DNA of 64,000 nt from Sesamum alatum. Taxonomy: Eukaryota; Streptophyta; Magnoliopsida; Lamiales; Pedaliaceae. The notes beneath the pieces were generated by a model. The model was not told where the DNA came from. It saw nothing but the letters and a program-made list of their open reading frames with translations, and did no database searches. Position 1 is the stretch's first letter; each line of letters begins with the position of its first letter. This document shows positions 22,492 to 32,584 of this stretch, piece by piece. Position numbers and translations under genes: made by a program. The stretch covers positions 22,782,046-22,846,045 of the forward strand of contig JACGWO010000007.1 of the NCBI GenBank assembly GCA_034509735.1, read 5' to 3'.

Positions 22492-23205
22492 TTAAAGCCA
22501 ATTGCCCATATGCTTAATCCCCATCTTCTCAAGATGTTGCGTATGAGCACTCTGCGACATAGGCTTTGTCAGCGGGTCTGCTGTGTTGTCTGCCGAGTTG
22601 ACTCGGTCCATCCGGACGTCACCTCTTCCTACCATTTCTCTAAGAAGATGGTAGCGTCTAAGAATATGTTTGGAATGGTGATGAGATCTCGGTTCCTTTG
22701 CTTGCGCTATAGCACCGTTGTTATCACAGAAGATGACAACGGGCTCGGCGATGCTAGGCACCACACCCAACTCTTGGATGTAGTTTCTCATCCAAACCGC
22801 TTCCTTAGCAGCTTCTGAAGCTGCTATGTATTCAGCCTCTGTGGTGGAGTCAGCAATGGTTGCTTGCTTGGAACTTTTCCAAGCTACTACTCCTCCATTG
22901 AGTTTGAATACGTACCCCGATTGAGACTTGGCATCATCGTCATCAGACTGGAAGCTAGAGTCGCTAAAGCCTTCTAGAATTAGTTCTCCATTGCCATAGA
23001 CTAGGAACATTTCCTTAGTCCTTCTTAGGTACTTAAGGATGCCCTTAACAGCATTCCAATGTGCCTCTCCTGCGCAGGACTGATATTTGCTTGTTACGCT
23101 CAAAGCGTATGCAATGTCAGGCCTAGTGCAGTGGACCGCATATTGTATGCTACCTACGGCGGAGGCATAGGGGATGACCTTCATCCTTTCAAGTTCCTCA
23201 TCAGT
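22492..23205 (-). CDS. copia RNase H domain of element C, in frame after a TAG
   Basis: An uninterrupted minus-strand frame of about 237 codons after the TAG at 23206-23208; the first Met gives 230 residues. It covers the copia RT connection plus RNase H: ASAVGSIQYAVHCTRPDIAY, GILKYLRRTKEMFLVYG, FSDSSFQSDDDDAKSQSGYVF (catalytic Asp region), VVAWKSSKQATIADSTTEAEY (Glu), VVIFCDNNGAIAQAKEP (Asp), and HHHSKHILRRYHLLREMV near the end. In the element it would be the last domain of one GAG-POL polyprotein, so it should not have its own start. The TAG makes it inaccessible unless read through or restored. Function: degrading the RNA template and making the polypurine primer. Confidence 0.85.
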   Translation of the reverse strand, partial: TDEELERMKVIPYASAVGSIQYAVHCTRPDIAYALSVTSKYQSCAGEAHWNAVKGILKYLRRTKEMFLVYGNGELILEGFSDSSFQSDDDDAKSQSGYVFKLNGGVVAWKSSKQATIADSTTEAEYIAASEAAKEAVWMRNYIQELGVVPSIAEPVVIFCDNNGAIAQAKEPRSHHHSKHILRRYHLLREMVGRGDVRMDRVNSADNTADPLTKPMSQSAHTQHLEKMGIKHMGNWL

Positions 23206-26200
23206 CTATGGGGACTGTTTCTTGGATAACTTGATCCCATGCCTCATTGGAAGGAATCCTCTTTTGGAGTTGTCCATTCGATATCTCTTTAGGACTTTCT
23301 CCATATACGAGTTTTGGGTGAGTCCTAACATCCTTTTAGATCTGTCCCTGACAATCTGGATGCCTAGGATGTAGGAGGCTTCACCCAAGTCCTTCATGGA
23401 AAACTGGGTTGACAACCATGCTTTTGTGTTTCCTAACATTCTGACGTCATTACCAATGAGCAGAATGTCATCCACATAAAGCACTAGGAACACTATTGAG
23501 CTCCCACTGACCTTCTTGTATACACAAGGGTCGGATTCATTTTTTATGAAGTCATAACCTCGTATTACTTCATCAAATCGAATGTTCCAACTTCGGGAGG
23601 CTTGTTTGAGGCCATAGATGGACTTCTGGAGGCGACAGACTTTCTGTTCTTCTCCAGTGACCGTGAAACCCTGCGGCTGATCCATATAGATCTCTTCTTC
23701 AACGAAACCATTGAGGAAGGCCGTTTTCACGTCCATCTGCCATATCTCATAGTCATACCATGCTGCTATGGCGAGCAGAATCCGAATGGACTTAGCCATG
23801 GCTACTGGCGAGTAGGTATCCTCAAAATTGACCCCGGGTCGTTGAGTGTATCCCTTAGCTACAAGCTTAGCCTTAAAGGTTGTGACTTCTCCATCAACGC
23901 CAAGTTTGCGCTTGTAGACCCACTTACAGCCCACTGGCTTAACACCTTTCGGTGGATCTACAAGACTCCAAACTTGGTTCTCGCTCATGGAGTCCATTTC
24001 GGCTTTCATGGCCTCAAGCCATTTCCCGAAGTCGATGTCAGACATCGCTTCTCCATAAGTCTTAGGATCGTTATCCAAAAGATCGATCGCACCTAGAAAG
24101 CCATATCTCATTGGAGGTCTGGACTCTCTAGTGGACCTACGGAGAACGGGAACGTCAATGGTGACTGTGGGCGCTGACTGTATCGGAGCCGGTGGTTCAG
24201 GAACCGGGACTAGCTGTTCCTGAGGCTGTCCTTCATGCCTAGCATGTGGGACTTCTCGAGGTTGGTCAGCCCTTCGGCTATTAATCCTGAATCCTCTAAG
24301 TGAGGGTTCCGCGGCTGTGTCTGATGGCTGGATTCCATCACTTGATTCCTCAAGGATCAGCTCATCAGGTTGGATATCTTCCGGGAAGCCTTGCTCCAAG
24401 AATACTGCATTTCTTGAAATAAACACCTTTTGGTCCAAGGGGTCATAAAAGTAATAACCCGCAGTTTCTTTAGGGTATCCAACGAACCTGCATAAGCTAG
24501 ACCTAGATTCTAACTTATCTCCCACTAACCTCTTGACGTATGCGGGGCTACCCCACACTTTCAAGTAGTTGTAGGATGCAGGCTTGTCGTGCCATATCTC
24601 ATATGGCGTTTCGGTCAATGTGCTAGTAGGCGCCAAATTCAATAATTTGGCCGCCGTTTCTAGTGCATAGCCCCAAAACGATAAGGGCAATTTGGTAAAA
24701 CTCATCATGGACCAAACCATGTCCAACAGGGTTCGATTCCTCTCAGAGACACCATTTAACTGCGGTGTTCCTGGAGGTGTCCATTCTGATATTATACCAT
24801 GTTCTTTTAGATAATCTAGGAACTCCGTACTAAGGTATTCACCGCCTCGGTCCGACCGAAGGATTTTAATTTTGCAGTTGGTTTGGTTCTCCACTTCAAG
24901 TCTGAATTCTATAAACCTCTCAAGAGCTTCAGACTTGTACCTCATCAGGTAAACATAACCATACCGTGAATGATCATCGGTGAAGGTTATGAAGTAGGAG
25001 AACCCACCTCGGGCCTGCGTCCTTAGTGGTCCACATACGTCTGTATGGACCAAGTCCAACAGACTTGTGGCAAGCCTGCTTTGTCCTATAAAGGGCCTCT
25101 TGGTCATCTTCCCTCTTAGACAGGACTCACAAGTTGGTAGATCGCTCAAGTCCCCAACCTCTAGGTTCTTTGAGTCTACCAACCTTTTCATCCTATCTTG
25201 GGATATATGACCTAGCCTAGCGTGCCACAGACGTGCGTTCCCGTTATTATCTAATTTTCGTTTGTGTTGTGCATTGAGGACGAAATTCGTTTGTTGCAAG
25301 ATATAGAGTCCGTTATGTAATGTACCAAGTAGATGAGCAATTCCACACCTCATCAAATAAAAGCAGTTTTTATTGATTCTAAACTCATAACCACTATTGT
25401 CCAACAATGGAATGGAAATGATGTTTTTAATCATACTGGGTACAAAATAAATTTGTTCTAAATCTATGCTAATATTATCACTAATCACTAGAGTGGCGGA
25501 TCCTACTGCTTCTGCCGAGATGGCCTTGCCATCCCCAAGCTTCAGGATCATGTCCCCACTACCCAGTTTTTTGCTTCTTTTTAACACCTGCAAGTCATTG
25601 CAAATGTGAGCTCCACAGCCGGTATCTAATACCCAAGAGGCAGAACTAGTGACCATATTAACCTCAATCACATATATACCTTGGTTCGAGAAGAGTTTGG
25701 GGCACTCTCTCTTCCAATGCCCTTTCTCACGGCAGTTGATACATATGTGATATGCCTTTGACTGTTGCTTGGAGACAACCTTTCCCTTTCCTTTGCCTTT
25801 CCCCTCTTTGGCAATGGGAACACTCTTAGTGTTCGTAGCTGCTTTGACGGCCTTTCCCTTCCCTTTCTTCTTCTTCCAACGTCCGGCACCCTTGCCTTTC
25901 GTATTAGAAGTCGAAGCACCTCCAAACAATACCGAAGGCGTGGACTTCTTAGTCGTTGCCTCGTATTGCACCAAAATATTGATCAACTCATGAATGCCCT
26001 TCTCAAGTGCGTTCATGTTGTAGTTGACGATAAATTGGTCAAAGGAGGGTGGGAGTGACTGAAGGATCACATCTATGTACGTTTCATTATCGAGACCTGC
26101 CTTTAGGTCCTCGAGCTTTTCCACCAGGGTAAGCATTTTAACCCCGTGTTCTTGTACAGAGGATCCTTCTGTCATTTTAGTTCCAAAGAACGCCTTGGTC

Positions 26201-26310
26201 ACGACATACCTAGTATGCCGGTCCGGGACTGCATAGCAATCCTTAAGGCGAGCCATAATGGAAGGGACATCGTCTAGCCTTTCATATTGCTTCTGAATCT
26301 CATTGGTCAT
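23206..26310 (-). CDS. copia GAG-PR-INT-RT polyprotein of element C (1034-residue open part)
   Basis: The longest open frame of the window. Approximate residue order: GAG core 1-140 (IMARLKDCYAVPD, EHGVKMLTLVEKLEDL); Lys/Gly-rich linker; CCHC knuckle CINCREKGHWKREC about 189-202; protease SWVLDTGCGAHI about 225 (the DTG active-site triad); integrase zinc region LWHARLGH about 363 with CESC about 394; integrase core with TDVCGP, SDRGGEY and SERNRT as D-D-E; a Pro-rich linker about 680-730; RT with KLVAKGYTQRPG, MDVKTAFLNG about 858 and LYVDDILL about 945. It ends at TAG 23206-23208. The true start is upstream at 26540, but a one-base deletion near 26405 puts the first about 45 residues in another frame. 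This is the copia domain order (INT before RT). All catalytic residues checked are present. Confidence 0.92.
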   Translation of the reverse strand: MTNEIQKQYERLDDVPSIMARLKDCYAVPDRHTRYVVTKAFFGTKMTEGSSVQEHGVKMLTLVEKLEDLKAGLDNETYIDVILQSLPPSFDQFIVNYNMNALEKGIHELINILVQYEATTKKSTPSVLFGGASTSNTKGKGAGRWKKKKGKGKAVKAATNTKSVPIAKEGKGKGKGKVVSKQQSKAYHICINCREKGHWKRECPKLFSNQGIYVIEVNMVTSSASWVLDTGCGAHICNDLQVLKRSKKLGSGDMILKLGDGKAISAEAVGSATLVISDNISIDLEQIYFVPSMIKNIISIPLLDNSGYEFRINKNCFYLMRCGIAHLLGTLHNGLYILQQTNFVLNAQHKRKLDNNGNARLWHARLGHISQDRMKRLVDSKNLEVGDLSDLPTCESCLRGKMTKRPFIGQSRLATSLLDLVHTDVCGPLRTQARGGFSYFITFTDDHSRYGYVYLMRYKSEALERFIEFRLEVENQTNCKIKILRSDRGGEYLSTEFLDYLKEHGIISEWTPPGTPQLNGVSERNRTLLDMVWSMMSFTKLPLSFWGYALETAAKLLNLAPTSTLTETPYEIWHDKPASYNYLKVWGSPAYVKRLVGDKLESRSSLCRFVGYPKETAGYYFYDPLDQKVFISRNAVFLEQGFPEDIQPDELILEESSDGIQPSDTAAEPSLRGFRINSRRADQPREVPHARHEGQPQEQLVPVPEPPAPIQSAPTVTIDVPVLRRSTRESRPPMRYGFLGAIDLLDNDPKTYGEAMSDIDFGKWLEAMKAEMDSMSENQVWSLVDPPKGVKPVGCKWVYKRKLGVDGEVTTFKAKLVAKGYTQRPGVNFEDTYSPVAMAKSIRILLAIAAWYDYEIWQMDVKTAFLNGFVEEEIYMDQPQGFTVTGEEQKVCRLQKSIYGLKQASRSWNIRFDEVIRGYDFIKNESDPCVYKKVSGSSIVFLVLYVDDILLIGNDVRMLGNTKAWLSTQFSMKDLGEASYILGIQIVRDRSKRMLGLTQNSYMEKVLKRYRMDNSKRGFLPMRHGIKLSKKQSP

Positions 26311-26540
26311 CGAAGCAAGTATGATGCTACGGACCTTCCGGTTATCCTTATGCCAAGTCTCGAACGTCTCACGTTCTTCTGGCGTGGATCCTTCCGGTAA
26401 GGTCCTAGGAGAGGCTCGTCCATGACGTAGCCTTGGTTCTCGTAATCTAGGACAATCCTGAGATTGCGCAACCAGTCGTTGTAGTTTGTTCCATTGAATT
26501 TGTTTGTCTCAAGAATGGTGGAAAGTGGGTTCTTAGACAT
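26307..26540 (-). CDS. Start of GAG, element C (frameshifted from the main frame)
   Basis: ATG at 26538-26540 opens the GAG N-terminus: MSKNPLSTILETNKF, then NGTNYNDWLRNLRIVL and the YVMDEPL motif. The same start occurs in elements B (34533) and E (43928), so the start is well supported. After about residue 45 the sequence leaves the frame, because element C reads CCTAGGAG where element B has one more base (CCTTGGGAG) near 26405. GAG forms the virus-like particle that packages the element RNA. Confidence 0.85.
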   Translation of the reverse strand: MSKNPLSTILETNKFNGTNYNDWLRNLRIVLDYENQGYVMDEPLLGPYRKDPRQKNVRRSRLGIRITGRSVASYLLR

Positions 26541-26919
26541 TTTTAAAATCTATATTTTAGAAAAACAGCGCGCGATCAGCAGAAAATAAAAGACGGTGGT
26601 TTGATAAAATAATTAAATGCATGGACTTTAGTCATTTAATCCTCCCACTATTTATACGAAAACACGGTACTCTCAAACGTGATTTTCGGGAAATTCTTTC
26701 CAAGTGGGCTTGGGATCCATAGCGATTTTTCCCATACCCCGCTTTTACGATTCGCATGGAAAAGATCCTGTGGGAGGTATTCCATACCATTCTCGTTCCA
26801 CGAGATTCCCAAGATTATTGCCTCACCCTTTCACATGATCCCGAGGACTCCAAGCGAATCATGTTAATTGGGCGTTAGACCCAACCCAATCGACCGAGCC
26901 ACGGACCCACTGGTACCCC

Positions 26920-27009
26920 CACGACTCGTGAGACAGGTAGCAGCAGCCCGCTTTTCGTTCATGACATAATGCAGCTTTCTTTAAGTACAATAACGTGCCA
27001 CGACTCGTG
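26920..27009. repeat. Paired CACGACTCGTG motif in the leader (element C)
   Basis: Copies at 26920-26930 and 26999-27009, start to start 79 bases. About 380-470 bases upstream of the GAG start in the element's direction. Confidence 0.8.
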
Positions 27010-28059
27010 AGACCACGCTATTGACCTAAAGCAGCTTCCTCACTATGCCATGGATTGGAAGGCATGGACAAACTCCTAGAGTTCATGTCCACTTTGTCTA
27101 GGGTCTAATATTTTAACATTGGTCCAACCAATGTGAGAGTAAGTAATGACCGAGATCTCAAATAAATAAATATCTACACATACATCCAAAATGCGTAAAT
27201 AAACCATCCACAGCAGTTATACGATAAATAAACAGCCCATTCATTCATCATCATAACCACATGCAAAATTAAAGCCTAGCACGCCCCTGTTGGATGATCA
27301 CGAGTCCGTATCCTATGCGATCCACTGAGCCCGCAGTGGATCTATGGTCAATCTAAGGTTGGTCCTATACTATTACATTAATAGTAACCCAATCATCATG
27401 CTGATGGGCCTTGGTCTCTTTTTCTCTTTCTTCACTTCATGGAAAACACCAAGGGGCCTCCCGTCTGGGCTCTCCATGTGGTCCTTCCTTCTTCTCCACC
27501 AATTACAAAAAAGGAAACCTCACTCCTAGTCTACTCTCATTACATATTGAAGAATAGAAACACCAGCGAAAACCCGGGGGGAGTACATAAGGAGGGAGGT
27601 AGAATGCCTTATTATTCCAAGGCAACTAGAAAGAGAGAAGGAGAAAGCAGTAAAAGAGGCACACAGGCCCAACAGAAAATAAACCATACATCCGGTCTTA
27701 GGGCTCGCGATCATCCATTTCCATCCAATACACATAATCACATGATCCAATCACATAATTACATAATACCAACAACATATGATTTCCAATCATAAATATC
27801 TAAAATAATTAATGAATATGTGCACAACGTGTGAAAAATAAAACACAAATATTGGTAATAATATTTTCTCGTTTTAGGAAAACCTTTACACATTATTTTA
27901 AGTAAAATAACCCCGGGATTCCGAATCCAATTTATTTTACTCCTAAAATAATGTCTTTAGAAAAATAGGCATAATTGAACCAAAAAACGATTTTTTCAGA
28001 ATTAATTCAAAATTAAAACTGAAAATAATTAAAAAAATAAAAGAAAAATACTGCTAGGG

Positions 28060-28500
28060 CCGGCACGCGCGCAGGGCAGCAGGCTCAGCCTGCCGCCCCT
28101 GCGCGCGTGCAGGCACTGCCTGGCCGGGCGCGCGCGCGCAGGCCCCTTGCCTGCGTGCGCGCACGCGCCTGGCCGGCAGCGCTCTGCGGCCCGGTATGCC
28201 GGCAGGCCGCCGCGCGCGCTGGCCTGCTGGCTGCCGGCCGTGCCGTGCGCAGACGCGCACTGGGCACGCCTGCCGGGCGCGCGAGCGCAGACTCCTCCGT
28301 CTGCGTGCGCGCGCGCCTGGCGGCGCTGCCCAGAGCCCGTCCGCGCGCGGACCCGCAGGCGCGCGGCCTTACGTGCGCGCGCGCCCCGCGCGGCCGGCTG
28401 GGCGGGCGCGCGCAGGCCTCCCTTGCCTGCGTGCGTTTGCCCTGCCGGCAGCGTGCGGCTGCGCGCGGCCAGCCCTCCCGGCTGGCCGGCTGTGTCGTTT
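28060..28500. repeat. GC-rich island in leader of element C
   Basis: About 440 bp of GCGCGC, GGCCGGC and CAGGC words, CpG-rich and with sharp edges to AT-rich DNA. About 200 bases from the primer site. Confidence 0.85.
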
Positions 28501-28697
28501 CTCGTTTTCCGTTCAATTTTCCAACCCGTTTCCCAAGAAAAATAGAAAATTACCAACATTCATAAATTCACACGAATTAAAAGCAATAAAACCGACATGC
28601 TTAAAATCAAGAACAATCAAGATTTAATTTAAAACATGCCAATGTCACGTTTCATGCTTATAACGCACATAAACCCTAGGCCTATACACCGAACCGG

Positions 28698-28709
28698 GCT
28701 TTGATACCA
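28698..28709 (-). promoter_or_regulatory. Primer-binding site, element C
   Basis: Minus-strand TGGTATCAAAGC; one base differs from the initiator-Met tRNA complement found in elements 1, B and E. One base from the 5' LTR. Confidence 0.85.
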
Positions 28710-28710
28710 C

Positions 28711-30708
28711 TGAAAGAAATCCGGTGGATCGTCCCGGGAATTGCGCGAATGCGGAAGCGCGGTAAAATAAACATATTAAAATAAAAGGCATGCTTTCAAT
28801 TTAAAGAACACGCTCAAGGGGTGTGCCCTTGAGGTTCCCGAGCGTTCGGTGTATCTCATGATCATAAAACAATTAAAGAAATCATGGAGGCCATAGAGTT
28901 GAAAAAATAAAGAGGGACGAAAATCTTAAACGAGACCTACCCGTTGTCGTTTTCGTCTTCAACTGCTACTCGCGTTGTTCCCCGTTTTGCACCAAGACCT
29001 CGTTCTTGAGATCCTCTAAATCGTGACACACGATCCACCCACGTATTCTTGTACGTCGTGCTAGCAACGAACAAGTATTATATTGGAGAGGATAGATCAA
29101 CCACGCGTTATGAATTAACGGGATCAATCTTCCTTTGTTCAATTGTTCCAAGAACAAAAGAACAAGAAAATAATATTTTCTTGGTGAGAGAGAGAGAGAG
29201 GGCGGACGAGAGAGGGGAGGAGAGAGTGTGTGTTTTGTGTGTGTTTTTCAAGAATCATCAATCTCACAAATGTTGGAAGCTAGAGGTTTATATAGAGGAA
29301 GAGTTTAATCCTCTTTAAACTCAAACTCTAAGTAACCTAATTTGACTAGGATTTTGACCTAGTCAAAGTCCTAGTCGAACTAGTGTTTGACCTAGTCAAA
29401 CGAACCTAGCCTTCCATCTCCCCTTTCGATCTCAACCGTTGATTTTCATTTAATGGAATATTTAAATCCTATTAAATATTCCAAAAGGCTAAAAGAATAA
29501 ATATAACATTATAAATAAATATTATTATTTATTCTAAGTCCATTAAATCAACCCTTTTAATAAATCCTATTTATTAATTTAATTCCCTTTATCAAATAAA
29601 AGGAATTAATTTCTCCAAGAAAATATGGGACCCGATTAAATCTAATTTAATCATTCCTTTACTCCAATATTTAATTCCAAATTAAATACTAAGTGTGTGT
29701 GGATAGTGTGTGACTCTTTAGGTTCACCATTCAGCAAGACTTGGTCGGATTCCTAGAATCCGTCCGTTACCATGGGTGGCCATCTAGCAACGGTCCATGG
29801 CACTAGAGACTAGGTGAAATATTCGGGGATGAACATTTAGGCTCTAACAGTACACTTGTCCTTCTGTCTTCGGTCTCATCACTTAGGGTCTAGGGCACGG
29901 AAAATGCAGGTACCCATTTTGGACCTAAGTGTCGGTCTGTCCTTACTAAACGCCGCAAGGGAAACCTTTTTCCTTCTGTTCAGTCATTGTGGCCACAGAT
30001 TTCAGGGACAAGACACAGAGCATATATGAGACTCAACTGTCAACACCTTTTGACAGGAGACAGATCCTTTCTTGGAAACTACTGTCACTTTGTACACCCG
30101 AGCTGCACTAGACATGGCTTATGACTACTCAAGAGTATTTTGGCAATCTCTCACCATATCTAAGATACAGACCTGATGCACAGGTAAACTCAGCAGTTCC
30201 TCAAGTCAAAGGACTTGGCCTGTACCGTTGGAACCGGGAATACACGTCATACCTTGCTGACCATACTCAAGGTCCTCCGTAAGACGGTTCCCGCGAGTCA
30301 CCTCAGTCAGCTGCTTCCTAGCACGCTGACCCACTAACACTGCTTAGACGACCTTCGTCACCCGTCGATGAAATACGACAGCAGATGCTTAGTGCAAGTC
30401 TCAAAGGGAATCCCGGTACCCATTTTCGGGATTCCTTGACTTGGAGATTTCTGGACTGATTCGGTAAGACTGATTTCATGGACCTACCTCCAAGCGTAGT
30501 CCTAGTCCCCGAAATCGTTTCTCAGTCCATGGGCTTTGTTTACGTAGTGAACAGAAATGTAAATGCAGATAAGTGAACGTAAACAAAGTATTGCCATATG
30601 AATTTTCACTTCTTTATTCCTAAATGTTTTATCAAATACCAAAGAATTGTCTAGACATAGGTTACATATTCCTGCCAAAATTGGCTTACATGGTCACCTA
30701 TTCTAACA
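28711..30708 (-). repeat. Right (5') LTR of element C, shared with a second internal region
   Basis: About 1998 bp. On its left is the primer site of element C; on its right, instead of host DNA, is a second polypurine tract and RNase H. It therefore serves as 5' LTR to one unit and as 3' LTR to the next. TATA box TATATAAA at 29294-29287. Confidence 0.9.
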
Positions 30709-31230
30709 ATCTCCCACTTGACCTTTAAAGCCAATTGCCCATATGCTTAATCCCCATCTTCTCAAGATGTTGCGTATAAGCGCTCTGCGACATAGGCTTT
30801 GTCAGCGGGTCTGCTCTGTTGTCTGCCGAGTTGACTCGGTCCATCCGGACGTCACCTCTTCCTACCATTTCTCTAAGAAGATGGTAGCGTCTAAGAATAT
30901 GTTTGGAACGGTGATGAGATCTCGGTTCCTTTGCTTGTGCTATAGCACCGTTGTTATCACAGAAGATGACAACGGGCTCGGCGATGCTAGGCACCACACC
31001 CAACTCTTGGATGTAGTTTCTCATCCAAACCGCTTCCTTAGCAGCTTCTGAAGCTGCTATGTATTTAGCCTCTGTGGTGGAGTCAGCAATGGTTGCTTGC
31101 TTGGAACTTTTCCAAGCTACTACTCCTCCATTGAGTTTGAATACGTACCCCGATTGAGACTTGGCATCATCGTCATCAGACTGGAAGTTAGCGTCGCTAA
31201 AGCCTTCCAGTATTAGTTCTCCATTGCCAT
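30709..31230 (-). pseudogene. RNase H of a second element C unit, truncated
   Basis: Polypurine tract plus RNase H C-terminal half, nearly identical to 22476-22998 of element C. Motifs include VVAWKSSKQATIADSTTEA and VVIFCDNNGAIAQAKEP. It stops at NGEL after GGCAATGG, and the sequence jumps into an integrase tail at about 31231. That makes a chimeric frame joining FISRNAV (integrase side) to YGNGELILEG-type sequence out of frame. It is the stub of a tandem second copy. Confidence 0.85.
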
Positions 31231-32584
31231 ACTGCGTTTCTTGAAATAAATACCTTTTGTTCCAAGGGGTCATAGAAGTAATAACCTACAGTTTCCTTGG
31301 GGTATCCAACGAACATGCACAAGCTAGACCTGGATTCTAGCTTGTCTCCCACTAACCTCTTGACGTATGCAGGGCTACCCCACACTTTCGAGTAGTTGTA
31401 GGACGCAGGCTTGCCGTGCCATATTTCATATGGCGTTTGGGTCAATACACTGGTTGGCGCCAAATTTCATAACTTAGCCGCTGTCTCCAATGCGTAGCCC
31501 CAAAAGGACAAGGGCAATTTGGTAAAACTCATCATGGATCGAACCATGTCTAAGAGGGTTCGATTCCTCCTTTCAGAGACACCATTCAACTGTGGTGTCC
31601 CTAAAAGGTGTCCATTCAGATATTATACCATTTTCTTTAAGATAATCAAGGAACTCAATACTAAGGTATGTTCCGCCTCGGTCTGACCGTAGGACTTTAA
31701 TTTTGCAGCCGGTTTGGTTCTCAACTTCAAGTCTGAATTCTTTAAACCTCTCAAGAGCTTCAGACTTGTACCTCATCAGGTATACATAACCATACCGTGA
31801 ATGATCATCAGTGAAGGTTAGGAAGTAGGAGAACTCACCTCGGGCCTGCGTCCTTACTGGTCCACATACGTCTGTATAGACCAGGTCCAACAGACCTGTG
31901 GCAAGCCTGCTTTGTCCTACAAAGGGCTTCTTGGTCATTTTCCCTCTTAGACAAGATTCACAAGTTGGTAGCTCACTCAAGTCCCCTACCTCTACGTTCT
32001 TTGAGTCTACCAATCTTTTCATCCTGTCTTGGGATATGTGACCTAGCCTAGCGTGCCACAATCGTGCGTTCCCGTTGTTATCTATTTTACGTTTGTGTTG
32101 AGCGTTTAGAACGAAGTTCGTTTGTTGTAAGATATAGAGCCCATTATTAAGTGTACCAAGTAGATGAGCAATTCCACACCTCATCAAATAAAAGCAATTT
32201 TTATTGATCATAAACTCATATCCACTATTTTCTAACAACGGAATGGAAATGATGTCTTTAATCATACTAGGTACATAATAAAATTGCTCTAACTCTATAC
32301 TAATACGATCACTAACTACTAGAGTGACGGATCCTACTGCTTTTGCCGAGATGACCTTGCAATTCCCAAGCTTCAGGATCATATCCCCGCTACCCAGTTT
32401 TCTGCTTCTTTTCAGCACCTGCAAATCATTGCAAATGTGAGCTCCACAGCCGGTATCTAATACCCAAGAGGAAGAGTTAGTAACCATATTAACCTCAATC
32501 ACAAAGATACCTTGGTTGGAGAGGAGTTTGGGGCACTCCCTCTTTCAATGCCCTTTTTCACGGCAATTGATACATATGTCATAT
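31231..32584 (-). pseudogene. Element B integrase and protease
   Basis: Minus-strand remnant of B's own coding DNA. Visible are protease SWVLDTGCGAHICNDL (about 32440), LWHARLGHISQDRMKRLVDS, CESCLRGKMTKKPF, YTDVCGPVRT, TDDHSRYGYVYL, LRSDRGGTYLS, then a frameshift near 31605 where element C has the conserved GTPQLNGVSE. The tail resumes as TPYEIWHGKPASYNY and VGYPKETVGYYFYDPL. A 309-codon piece (31573-32502) stays open. The knuckle end of GAG is cut by the MULE-like element at 32585. Confidence 0.85.

Larger units (their letters stand above)
26541..28697 (-). other. 5' leader of copia element C
   Basis: About 2.16 kb between primer site and GAG start. It contains a purine-poor stretch, paired CACGACTCGTG motifs (26920-26930 and 26999-27009), a segment with the words GAGTACATAAG and CACATGATC shared by all copies, and a GC-rich island (28060-28500). 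Frames of 130-190 codons in the island are overlapping on both strands and not credible genes. Confidence 0.8.
20465..30708 (-). mobile_element. Ty1/copia element C, youngest, near-intact
   Basis: Family C LTRs at 20465-22475 and 28711-30708, about 98 percent alike over the stretch compared by eye, enclose a complete set: polypurine tract, RNase H, RT, integrase, protease, GAG, leader and primer site. It sits in the RT of element B; the left flank ends TGTCT (20460-20464). The expected right duplication is absent, because the right LTR is followed by another polypurine tract and RNase H (30709 on), the mark of a tandem LTR-internal-LTR-internal array cut by a later deletion. Coding damage is small: one frameshift in GAG and one TAG before RNase H. 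Confidence 0.9.

Noticed and set aside
23602..24096. 164-codon plus-strand frame in element C
   Set aside because: Antisense shadow of the RT frame; no independent similarity, and the equivalent frames in elements 1 and B are broken differently.
28029..28627. 130-176-codon frames on both strands in the GC-rich island of element C
   Set aside because: Same reason; the island is non-coding leader by position, and its frames are not shared with element 1.
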